Source: an uncultured Eubacteriales bacterium
GTDB lineage: Bacteria > Bacillota > Clostridia > UBA1381
DNA: 5,971 nucleotides
Direction of reading: 5' to 3'
NCBI GenBank assembly: GCA_900556575.1
Contig: USPO01000109.1
Coordinates: 1 to 5,971, forward strand
This document shows positions 1 to 5,715 of the stretch, piece after piece (position 1 is the first letter of the stretch; every line of letters starts with the position of its first letter). Below the pieces are notes generated by a model that saw nothing but the letters and a program-made list of their open reading frames with translations, was not told where the DNA came from and made no database searches. Both the position numbers and the translations under genes were made by a program.

Positions 1-8
1 TTTGCGGA

Positions 9-1202
9 TTACGAATTGTTAAAAAAGGCAAAAATGGATATTCCGCCGGTTGTAGGATTGCCTTCAAGTGAAAATTCCAGCTTGTCAACATCGGCATCAG
101 CTAAATATGAATTAAGTTTGCTGTCATTTTCTGTACGTTTTAATTCATGCCACGGTCTGCCGATAGCATACACTCCGATTTGTTCCTGGTTAAAATATAA
201 AATGAGTGAGCTGTCTGTTAAGTACCAATGTACATTTTGAAGTTCTTCTTCAAGCTGCTTTGTATCTTCTGCGGTTAAGTTAGGATTTGTTTGTTCAAGG
301 TATTGGATAAACGAATCGTATACGGTTATATCAACATTGTCCTGTTCTGTTCCGAGAATGTCTGTTAACTTAAGCTCCTGCCTGTTTGAAATATCATATG
401 TATGGGACTCCAGCAATTCTGTCGGGTGAGGTCCGTTAGCGTTTATATATTCATGTGTTGTTAAAGAAACAATTCCGTTACGGTTTGTGTTTACATCAAA
501 TGTTAGTGCAAAACAGAATGGAGAGAAACTTTCGATTCCCTGTTCATTACACGCTTCCTTTGCCTGTTCACCGAAATCCTTTTCATTATTTGCAATGAAA
601 TCTTCTGCCTGCTTGCGGTATGAATTATTAATATTTGTAATAAATTCGTCATTGTTCGGATTGTTGATTATAGGGTATGAGCAAGTAATCTGTGCAACGA
701 CTATATCCGAGTTGTCAAGCTTTATATCCTTTGAAATATGTCCCGAAGATATATCATACTGACCGCGTCTGCTTAGGATTGTAACAGTTTTTATATCGTC
801 AAACCAATCTACCTGACATCCGAGTGTCTCGGAAACGGCACGGAGAGGAACAAGGGTGCGTCCGTCAACTATTTTCGGAGCAACATCGAGTGATATTTCA
901 GAACCGTTTATATCCATCTTACCGTCGGTAATATTAATGTTAATTACGTCCTCGCCCTTTCTTGCCTCAACAAGCTGAGTACCGCTTCCCGGAACTTGTG
1001 AATATGAAACAGCACAATCGAGAGCCTCAAAAATTGCTCTGAACGGAACAAGAGTACGTCCGTTTTCAATGATGGGGTTTACATCGAAGTTCATTTCCTG
1101 ACCGTTAAGGTTTACGGTAATTTTATCTGTATCGGCAGCTATTGCCGTTATGCTTGAAGCAGCTATTGCCGTACCTAAAATAATGCTTAATGTTTTTCTC
1201 AT
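9..1202 (-). CDS. Secreted stalk-domain protein with RsiV-like DUF4163/DUF3298 region
   Basis: The 397-residue protein starts with a signal peptide: MRK, a hydrophobic stretch to about residue 20, then a likely AIA-A cleavage site near 22/23. No lipobox or C-terminal anchor is seen, so it is probably secreted or loosely wall-bound. Two copies of the copper-amine-oxidase N-terminal stalk repeat follow, at about 27-90 and 91-145. Each carries the hallmark (E/D)GRTLVP(F/L)RA core (46-56 and 113-122) followed by a C-x-V segment. Residues about 165-355 look like DUF4163 plus DUF3298 as in RsiV-type proteins, with NGPHP (256-260), YDISN (269-273) and YFNQEQIGVYAIG (336-348). These stalk repeats are non-catalytic and do not imply amine oxidase activity. 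A binding or envelope-stress role is possible, but no sigma factor gene is adjacent. The start is supported by AAAGGAG at 1209-1215, six bases upstream. A tail of about 47 residues after the DUF3298 region ends in NPTTGG and is unexplained. Confidence 0.88.
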   Translation of the reverse strand: MRKTLSIILGTAIAASSITAIAADTDKITVNLNGQEMNFDVNPIIENGRTLVPFRAIFEALDCAVSYSQVPGSGTQLVEARKGEDVININITDGKMDINGSEISLDVAPKIVDGRTLVPLRAVSETLGCQVDWFDDIKTVTILSRRGQYDISSGHISKDIKLDNSDIVVAQITCSYPIINNPNNDEFITNINNSYRKQAEDFIANNEKDFGEQAKEACNEQGIESFSPFCFALTFDVNTNRNGIVSLTTHEYINANGPHPTELLESHTYDISNRQELKLTDILGTEQDNVDITVYDSFIQYLEQTNPNLTAEDTKQLEEELQNVHWYLTDSSLILYFNQEQIGVYAIGRPWHELKRTENDSKLNSYLADADVDKLEFSLEGNPTTGGISIFAFFNNS

Positions 1203-1225
1203 GCTTTTCTCCTTTATTATACATT

Positions 1226-1239
1226 TTGCAATATTGCAA
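1226..1239. repeat. Perfect 14-bp palindrome in the 5' leader of the stalk-protein gene
   Basis: TTGCAATATTGCAA is its own reverse complement. It lies between the predicted start of transcription (about 1251, minus strand) and the ribosome binding site at 1209-1215. That position would suit a repressor operator. AT-rich spacers give short palindromes by chance, so the role is only suggested. Confidence 0.4.
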
Positions 1240-1257
1240 TTTATTTAACCTAAACAA

Positions 1258-1266
1258 ATTATATCA
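1258..1266 (-). promoter_or_regulatory. Extended -10 promoter of the stalk-protein gene
   Basis: The minus strand reads TGATATAAT, an exact TGn extended -10 motif with TATAAT at 1258-1263. The expected -35 position (about 1281-1286, read CTGTTT) is poor, as is usual for extended -10 promoters. Transcription would start near 1251, giving a leader of roughly 48 bases before the ATG at 1202. Confidence 0.6.
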
Positions 1267-1270
1267 TAAG

Positions 1271-1290
1271 AACAGCACCGAAACAGCACC
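1271..1290. repeat. Tandem 9-bp direct repeat between the divergent promoters
   Basis: AACAGCACC occurs at 1271-1279 and again at 1282-1290, a period of 11 bp, about one helical turn. The copies cover the -35 region of the minus-strand extended -10 promoter and lie about 35 bp upstream of the plus-strand -35 box. The spacing suits an activator or response regulator that binds direct repeats on one face of the DNA. It is also much richer in G and C than the surrounding spacer. Confidence 0.5.
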
Positions 1291-1324
1291 AAAAATAGAT
1301 AAAAATAAAAAATTAATAAAACTA

Positions 1325-1353
1325 TTGACAAACCAAGAAAAATAATGTATAAT
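1325..1353 (+). promoter_or_regulatory. Consensus sigma-A promoter of the trans-sulfuration enzyme gene
   Basis: TTGACA (1325-1330) and TATAAT (1348-1353) are both exact matches separated by the ideal 17 bp. Transcription would start near 1360, leaving a leader of about 68 bases. That is too short for a SAM riboswitch or T-box, so control by a DNA-binding repressor is more likely than by an RNA leader. Confidence 0.88.
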
Positions 1354-1355
1354 AC

Positions 1356-1379
1356 ATAGCATACCGATAGGAAATATAA
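1356..1379. promoter_or_regulatory. Candidate operator with CGATAGG core at the transcription start
   Basis: Just downstream of the -10 box lies CATACCGATAGGAAATATA (1360-1378). Its CGATAGG core (1365-1371) recurs exactly in the palindrome at the desulfurase promoter (4627-4633). Aligned on the transcribed strands, 1361-1379 matches that site at about 13 of 19 positions. The location at +1 suits repression. An Rrf2-family regulator (IscR or CymR type) would fit sulfur genes, but I assign none. Confidence 0.4.
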
Positions 1380-1427
1380 GATATGAATTTAAAATATAAA
1401 TTAAACTTTTGAAAGGCAGGGATAATA

Positions 1428-2606
1428 ATGTCAAAGGAATTGGATTTTAAAACAAGGGCGGTTCATGTAGGAAACGAAACCGACGGAGAAACAGGAGCAA
1501 TAAAAAGACCTATAACAATGGCGAACAGCTATGCACTTCCGTATGACCCAAGCAGTCTGAATTGGAGCAGTGCGGAAAAAAGCCTATATACAAGAAACGG
1601 CGGTTCAAATCAGAAATATTTGCAGGAGAGGATTGCTTCACTTGAGGGCGGAGAGGACTGTGTCGCTCTCGCAAGCGGAGTTGCCGCATTATCCGGATTG
1701 TTTTTTGCTTTGCTTAAAACAGGCGACCATGTTGTGTTTGCAAGCGTTACATATATAGCTGTATATCGTTTATTCAATGAGTTATTTAATGAAAAGTTTG
1801 GAATAGAAACGACAATTGTTGATACAACTGACCTTGAGGCGGTCAAGGCGGCTATTCGTCCGAATACAAAGCTGATACATATAGAAACACCGGGAAATCC
1901 TACGCTTGCAATTTCGGATATTGAGGAAATTGCAAAGATTGCTCATGAAAACGGTGCATTGCTTTCTGTTGATAATACATTTGCATCACCATATAATCAA
2001 AGACCTATTGAATTGGGTGCTGATTTTGCGGTTGAAAGCTTAACAAAGTATATAAACGGTCACGGAGATGCAATGGGCGGAGCAATTATCGGAAAGAAAG
2101 AATATCTCGATATTGTAAGAGCGCAGTCACAAATTAACTTAGGGGCAACAATAAGTCCGTTTAATGCATGGCTTATCATGAGAGGTTCGGTAACCTTACC
2201 GCTCAGAATGAAACAGCATAATGAAAATGCATTGAAAATAGCAAGGTATTTGGAGAAACTTGACTGTGTAAGCTTTGTTGCATATCCGGGACTGGAATCG
2301 CATAAAGGTCATGAAATAGCAAAGAAACAGATGAAGAACGGATTTGGCGGAGTACTTTCATTCGGATTAAAGGCAGACCATGATACACACAATAAATTTG
2401 TCAGTGAGCTTAAATTAATAACTTCAGCGGTATCTCTGGGACATGATGAAAGCTTGATTGTATTCTTGGGAGAGGACGATGAAAGACAGTATTTATATCC
2501 GGATGAGTTCCATAACGGATTTTTCAGATTTAGTGTAGGAATAGAGGATGCAGATGATTTGATTGCGGATATAGAGCAGGCTTTGAGAAAGATTAAGTTA
2601 TTGTAA
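1428..2606 (+). CDS. Trans-sulfuration family PLP-dependent enzyme (Cys/Met metabolism)
   Basis: This 392-residue protein has the normal length and fold signature of the Cys/Met-metabolism PLP family (cystathionine gamma-synthase or gamma-lyase, methionine gamma-lyase, O-acetylhomoserine sulfhydrylase). Visible residues are YTR at 54-56, whose Arg contacts the PLP phosphate of the partner subunit; SGVAA at 83-87; Tyr109, which stacks on the cofactor; ETPGNPT at 153-159; VDNTF at 181-185 with the PLP-binding Asp182; the Schiff-base lysine Lys207 in SLTKYINGHGD; and Arg367 in FRFSVGIED, which binds the substrate carboxylate. All core residues are present, so it should be active, but the sequence does not show which reaction it runs. 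Departures from usual motifs include NGGSN for YGNPT, TYIAVYRLF for YGGTYRLF and SLGHDESL for SLGGVESL. It is monocistronic, starts at ATG behind GGCAGGGA (1415-1422), and is driven by an exact sigma-A promoter with a candidate operator. Confidence 0.92.
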   Translation: MSKELDFKTRAVHVGNETDGETGAIKRPITMANSYALPYDPSSLNWSSAEKSLYTRNGGSNQKYLQERIASLEGGEDCVALASGVAALSGLFFALLKTGDHVVFASVTYIAVYRLFNELFNEKFGIETTIVDTTDLEAVKAAIRPNTKLIHIETPGNPTLAISDIEEIAKIAHENGALLSVDNTFASPYNQRPIELGADFAVESLTKYINGHGDAMGGAIIGKKEYLDIVRAQSQINLGATISPFNAWLIMRGSVTLPLRMKQHNENALKIARYLEKLDCVSFVAYPGLESHKGHEIAKKQMKNGFGGVLSFGLKADHDTHNKFVSELKLITSAVSLGHDESLIVFLGEDDERQYLYPDEFHNGFFRFSVGIEDADDLIADIEQALRKIKLL

Positions 2607-2613
2607 AAAATAA

Positions 2614-2656
2614 GGGGCTGTTACAAAACTCTTTGAGCTTTGTGACAGCCTCTTTT
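2614..2656. terminator. Bidirectional terminator between convergent genes
   Basis: The 14-base arms at 2614-2627 and 2639-2652 pair fully with two G-U wobbles. After one mismatch an inner CTC/GAG stem (2629-2631 with 2635-2637) closes a TTT loop. TTTT follows on the plus strand, and an A-rich run (2605-2613) serves as the T tract for the minus strand. The hairpin starts 7 bases after the plus-strand stop and ends 7 bases before the ttcA stop, so it serves both genes. Confidence 0.9.
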
Positions 2657-2659
2657 CAA

Positions 2660-3496
2660 TTATCCACGTTCGTCATAATCGTCCATGAAATTATATTGCT
2701 TTTCGTTATCGTGGTAACCTATGATAGTTGATAGGTTTACATTCTGAACGCTGTTAAAAATATTTATATCGATATACGGATTTGTCTGACGGAATTTCTT
2801 TATCAGATTTTTCATTTCCTGACGCTTTGAACCGCCGCCTCCATTGTCACACATTGTGCAATTTTCCGTAAATCGGCAGGCACATTGGATAAATTGCAAA
2901 TCATTTTTTCTTGCCCATGCAATAATATCCTTTTCACGAACCATATACAACGGACGTATAAGTTCCATACCCGGGTGGTTTGTGCTGTGCAGCTTTGGCA
3001 TCATGGTTTGAATTTGAGCACCGTAAAGCATACCCATAAGAATGGTTTCTATTACGTCATCAAAATGATGTCCCAATGCAATCTTGTTGCATCCGAGCTT
3101 TTGAGCTTCCTTATACAGATAACCTCTTCTCATTCTGGCACACAGATAGCATGGATGGTCATCTACGTTGGCAACCGAGTTAAAAATATTTGTTTCAAAT
3201 ATATGTATCGGTATGTTTAAAAGCTTTGCGTTGTTTTCTATGATTTGACGGTTTATCGGATTGTATCCCGGATCCATAACGAGATATTCAACGTCAAAAT
3301 TTACTACCCCGTGGCGGTGGATTTCCTGAATACATTTTGCAAGCAGCATTGAGTCCTTACCGCCGGAAATACAGACGGCAATTTTATCGCCTTCGTTTAT
3401 CATCTTATACTTACCTATTGCAGCACAAAACCTTTTCCATATGGTTTTGCGGTAGGTTTTAATTATACTTCTTTCAATTTCCTGATATCTTTCCAT
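2660..3496 (-). CDS. ttcA: tRNA 2-thiocytidine biosynthesis protein, TtcA family
   Basis: The 278-residue protein is a PP-loop ATPase of the TtcA family, which adenylates C32 of some tRNAs and replaces the oxygen with sulfur in the cytoplasm. The PP-loop SGGKDS is at 44-49. PCYLCARMRRGYLY (115-128) holds the first CxxC (Cys116, Cys119), GHHFDDVIET is at 142-151, IRPLYMVREKDI is at 180-191, and a terminal FNSVQNV segment (247-253) aligns with E. coli TtcA as I remember it. TtcA binds a [4Fe-4S] cluster through the CxxC and a further cysteine. Here the C-terminal part has four candidates (Cys205, Cys207, Cys213, Cys216), more than the E. coli protein, followed by a glycine run (219-222). The start overlaps the desulfurase end by 23 bases and is supported by GGGAG at 3506-3510. 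Sulfur very likely comes from the co-transcribed desulfurase. A related PP-loop thiolase with another tRNA target is the main alternative. Confidence 0.87.
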   Translation of the reverse strand: MERYQEIERSIIKTYRKTIWKRFCAAIGKYKMINEGDKIAVCISGGKDSMLLAKCIQEIHRHGVVNFDVEYLVMDPGYNPINRQIIENNAKLLNIPIHIFETNIFNSVANVDDHPCYLCARMRRGYLYKEAQKLGCNKIALGHHFDDVIETILMGMLYGAQIQTMMPKLHSTNHPGMELIRPLYMVREKDIIAWARKNDLQFIQCACRFTENCTMCDNGGGGSKRQEMKNLIKKFRQTNPYIDINIFNSVQNVNLSTIIGYHDNEKQYNFMDDYDERG

Positions 3497-4595
3497 TTAA
3501 TATTTCTCCCATTGTCCTTATCAGTTCGTCTGCTTCATTATATGTTGTCAAGTGACTTATGCTTATGCGGATTGATGACAAAGCCGCTTTTCTGTCATGT
3601 GTGATGGAATATACTGCTCTTGACGGTGTATTGGGTACGGAACAGGCAGATTTTGTTGATACACAAATTCCGTTGTTGCTGAGCATTTCCTGCATTTTTG
3701 CGGCTTTTATTCCTTTTATGCTTATATTAATAAAATGGGGAAGGCTCTTTTCACGCTTGTTAAATGTAATTTGAGGGAATTTTGCCAACCCCTCCGATAT
3801 ATATGCCGAAATTTCTTCAATATGAGATGTTCTTTCCTGTATTTCGTCATAAGCAAGGTCAAGTGCAGCGGACATGGCAGCAGCCTGTGCTTCTATCGGT
3901 GTTCCGCTGCGGTATATTGTTGTACTCATGCCTCCGTCAATGAGCGGTTTTAAAACAGTGCGTTTGTTTTTCAGCAAAGCACCGCTTCCGTTTAAACCGT
4001 AGAATTTATGAGGTGTAAAGGTCACAAGATCCGCACAGCTTAAATCTATATCGAGCTTGCCGACCGACTGCGTTGCATCTGTATGAAAAAAGCTGTTTGG
4101 GTAGTCTTTCATAATATCGGCGATTTCATGTATCGGTTGCATAATTCCGAGTTCACTGTCAACGGTGCATATGGAAACAAGTACTGTATCTTTTCTTATA
4201 AGTTCTTTGAAATGCTCGATGTCCACCTGACCGTCACGAGTAATATTAATTAAATCGATTTCCCAGCCGAGCGTCTGAAGTGCGGTTAAAGCGCCGCTTA
4301 CTGAAGAATGCTCAAGCGGAGTTGATATTATGTGTCTGCCGTTTTCCTTGTATGCATGAGCAATTCCCTTTAATGCAAGATTGTTTGCTTCGCTTGCACC
4401 GGAGGTCGGAATACATTCCTCAAATTTAAATCGGCGGCAGATTTTATTAATATATTCATCTAATCTTTCTTTAGCGGCTATGCCCATGTAATGCATGGAA
4501 TTGGGATTGCCGAAAAAAGCTTTTGTTTCATCACAGAAAACCTGCAAAACCCTTTCATCAACAGGTGTATTTGCGGCATAATCAAGATAAATCAT
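3474..4595 (-). CDS. Cysteine desulfurase, NifS/IscS class
   Basis: This 373-residue PLP enzyme removes sulfur from L-cysteine as a protein persulfide and releases alanine. Motifs run in the usual order: YLDYAANTP at 3-11; SGASEANN at 65-72; His96 in LEHSS, which stacks on PLP; HTDATQSVGK at 171-180 with Asp173 and Gln176; the Schiff-base Lys197 in TPHKFYG; RSGT at 229-232; and the catalytic Cys318 in STKSACS. Length is slightly below IscS (about 400), and the GGGQE.G.RSGT stretch is altered to GGMSTTIYRSGT (221-232). It is the first gene of a two-gene operon and overlaps ttcA by 23 bases. No IscU/NifU scaffold gene is present in the window, which favours a dedicated sulfur donor for tRNA thiolation over a general Fe-S role. 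The start is supported by AGAGGT at 4601-4606, five bases upstream. The promoter is an exact sigma-A match with an operator-like palindrome. Confidence 0.93.
   Translation of the reverse strand: MIYLDYAANTPVDERVLQVFCDETKAFFGNPNSMHYMGIAAKERLDEYINKICRRFKFEECIPTSGASEANNLALKGIAHAYKENGRHIISTPLEHSSVSGALTALQTLGWEIDLINITRDGQVDIEHFKELIRKDTVLVSICTVDSELGIMQPIHEIADIMKDYPNSFFHTDATQSVGKLDIDLSCADLVTFTPHKFYGLNGSGALLKNKRTVLKPLIDGGMSTTIYRSGTPIEAQAAAMSAALDLAYDEIQERTSHIEEISAYISEGLAKFPQITFNKREKSLPHFINISIKGIKAAKMQEMLSNNGICVSTKSACSVPNTPSRAVYSITHDRKAALSSIRISISHLTTYNEADELIRTMGEILNGKISGN
3506..3510 (-). promoter_or_regulatory. Ribosome binding site of ttcA inside the desulfurase gene
   Basis: The minus strand reads GGGAG nine bases before the ATG at 3496. 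It lies within the last codons of the desulfurase, so ribosomes finishing that gene would expose or reuse it. It fixes the ttcA start and implies translational coupling. Confidence 0.7.
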
Positions 4596-4617
4596 ATTGC
4601 ACCTCTTAATATAAAGT

Positions 4618-4636
4618 ATATCTATTCGATAGGTAT
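4618..4636. promoter_or_regulatory. Operator-like palindrome at the desulfurase transcription start
   Basis: The plus strand has ATATCTATTCGATAGGTAT: arms ATATCTAT and ATAGGTAT pair at 7 of 8 positions around a TCG centre. It overlaps the end of the -10 box and spans the expected start near 4628, so a bound protein would block transcription. It shares CGATAGG with the element at 1365-1371 beside the other sulfur gene. Confidence 0.55.
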
Positions 4637-4663
4637 TATAGCATTTATTTTGATAATTGTCAA
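4635..4663 (-). promoter_or_regulatory. Consensus sigma-A promoter of the desulfurase-ttcA operon
   Basis: On the minus strand TTGACA (4658-4663) and TATAAT (4635-4640) are exact and separated by 17 bp. Transcription would start near 4628, giving a leader of about 33 bases that contains little besides the ribosome binding site. Such a strong promoter suggests a repressor sets the output. Confidence 0.88.
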
Positions 4664-4673
4664 GATTTCTGTA

Positions 4674-4705
4674 ACATCTTTCTTTTATAAAACATAATAT
4701 ATAAT
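4674..4705 (+). promoter_or_regulatory. Promoter region of the DUF11 protein gene, possibly sporulation-type
   Basis: Two overlapping readings are possible. TATAAT at 4700-4705 is an exact sigma-A -10 but lacks a recognisable -35 (4677-4682 reads TCTTTC). Alternatively ACA (4674-4676), a 16-base spacer and CATAATATA (4693-4701) match the Bacillus sigma-K pattern AC-N16/17-CATAnnnTA. The region is AT-rich, so the second match may be chance. Confidence 0.35.
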
Positions 4706-4706
4706 G

Positions 4707-4772
4707 TAACCGACGTTAAATACTCCGTAGGCGGGCAAGCGAACTACATAAAATAAAAGCATTAGGGATGCT
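4707..4772 (+). other. Leader of the DUF11 gene with three short inverted repeats
   Basis: The untranslated leader has TAAC/GTTA (4707-4710 with 4715-4718), GTAG/CTAC (4727-4730 with 4744-4747) around a G-rich GCGGGCAAGCG block, and AGCAT/ATGCT (4758-4762 with 4768-4772) just before the ribosome binding site. I recognise no known riboswitch. The last hairpin is one base from the AAAGGGAGG site and could affect its access. Confidence 0.3.
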
Positions 4773-4789
4773 GAAAGGGAGGAATTATT

Positions 4790-5644
4790 ATGCCTACAAA
4801 TTTACCGAATCAGGCAAGGTTGAACTACACCTACGGAGAGGAAACGGGAACAGCGGTATCTAATACCACAGTCACAACATTACTTGATGAGTATACTGTG
4901 TCATTGACAAAGACACCGATTGTAACACCGATTGATGCGGGCGGAGATGCATACTATATTCTTCAAATAGAGAATACGGGAGCAGGTCCGTTATACAATC
5001 CGAGTGTATCGGATAATCTCGGAGCAGAGCAGGGTGGAGCGGCTGTTCTTCGGTATGTGGATGGTTCGGCACGGTTTTTCTATAACGGAGATACAGTTGC
5101 CGGAACAGCGGTTCAGGGAGAGAACGGTCTGACGCTTTCATCAAGTGTAATTCTTCAGCCGGGAGAAAATCTGAATATAGTATATGCGTCATCAACTCCG
5201 TTGGGACGTTCGGAGACTGTGACCAATACAGCAACGCTGACGGCAAATGCAGGTTCTGCAGCAGGCGAAGCTGTGACAGATACCGCACAGGCGGAGATAG
5301 AATTTACAACTTCGGCTAATGTTGTAATTCTAAAATCAGCGGACAGAGAAAGTGTAATACCGGGCGATAGCCTGACATATACCTTTACACTTATAAACAC
5401 CGGAAATCAGGCAGCTGATTCTGTAAGGATTACAGATGTTTTACCGCCGGAATTTAAGATAACTTCTATTTCTTATACAACCGACGGAACAACCGCAGAT
5501 ATTCCGGCAAGCGAATATACAGTGACAGCACCGAATACACTGACATTACCGGCAGAGGGCAGTGCCATTGTAATAGGTGTTCCGGCAGCAAGCGAAACCG
5601 CACCGGGAATAACAGTGATTACGGTAAAAGGTACGGTAGCATAA
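4790..5644 (+). CDS. DUF11-repeat protein without signal peptide, function unknown
   Basis: The 284-residue protein opens with PTNLPNQARLNYTYG and a SNTTVT segment, then has two beta-rich DUF11-type modules. Module 1 (about 34-165) contains YYILQIENTGAGPLYNPSVSDNLG, RYVDGSARFFYNG, LQPGENLNIVY and VTNTATLTA. Module 2 (about 172-284) contains VVILKSADRESVIPGDSLTYTFTLINTG and VRITDVLPPEF, and stops at ITVKGTVA. This layout, with an N-terminal NQA.L.Y block, matches small DUF11 proteins of clostridia that I recall as having no known function. DUF11 modules are usually found in exported surface proteins, yet there is no signal peptide, membrane segment or sorting motif here. It might act inside the cell, on the spore, or leave by lysis or another route. 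Cysteine is absent and Thr, Ala, Ser and Gly are abundant. The start is well supported by AAAGGGAGG (4774-4782). It is monocistronic and ends in its own terminator. Confidence 0.85.
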   Translation: MPTNLPNQARLNYTYGEETGTAVSNTTVTTLLDEYTVSLTKTPIVTPIDAGGDAYYILQIENTGAGPLYNPSVSDNLGAEQGGAAVLRYVDGSARFFYNGDTVAGTAVQGENGLTLSSSVILQPGENLNIVYASSTPLGRSETVTNTATLTANAGSAAGEAVTDTAQAEIEFTTSANVVILKSADRESVIPGDSLTYTFTLINTGNQAADSVRITDVLPPEFKITSISYTTDGTTADIPASEYTVTAPNTLTLPAEGSAIVIGVPAASETAPGITVITVKGTVA

Positions 5645-5689
5645 AAAAGAAAGGTGCTGCAAAGCAAAATTTTGCAGCACCTTTCTTTT
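5645..5689. terminator. Perfect 19-bp hairpin terminator, bidirectional
   Basis: Arms at 5645-5663 and 5671-5689 pair without mismatch around a 7-base loop (5664-5670). The stem has a GC-rich middle (GGTGCTGC) with A-rich and T-rich ends, so each strand has a U tract in its 3' arm. It begins directly after the DUF11 stop codon (5642-5644) and faces the cyclophilin-like gene ending at 5716. Confidence 0.93.
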
Positions 5690-5715
5690 GGAATAAATTA
5701 AAGACGATTGAAGTT

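Noticed and set aside
27..240. Chagasin-like (I42) domain restored by a frameshift at the end of the stalk gene
   Set aside because: Other frames over the final bases lack the expected tyrosine-tryptophan continuation, so the NPTTG match alone is too weak.
1354..1427. SAM riboswitch or T-box leader before the trans-sulfuration gene
   Set aside because: The leader is only about 68 bases, AT-rich, and has no terminator hairpin or T-box sequence.
2885..3220. 111-residue plus-strand open frame inside ttcA
   Set aside because: It is antisense to a conserved enzyme, is cysteine- and histidine-rich in the way reversed motifs give, and has no promoter or clear ribosome binding site.
4650..4663. Near-palindrome TTGATAATTGTCAA as a plus-strand -35 for the DUF11 gene
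   Set aside because: No acceptable -10 lies 16-18 bp downstream on the plus strand. The right half is already the -35 of the desulfurase promoter.
4872..5288. 138-residue minus-strand open frame inside the DUF11 gene
   Set aside because: It is fully antisense to a well-supported gene, has no recognisable domain, and is explained by the codon use of the plus-strand gene.
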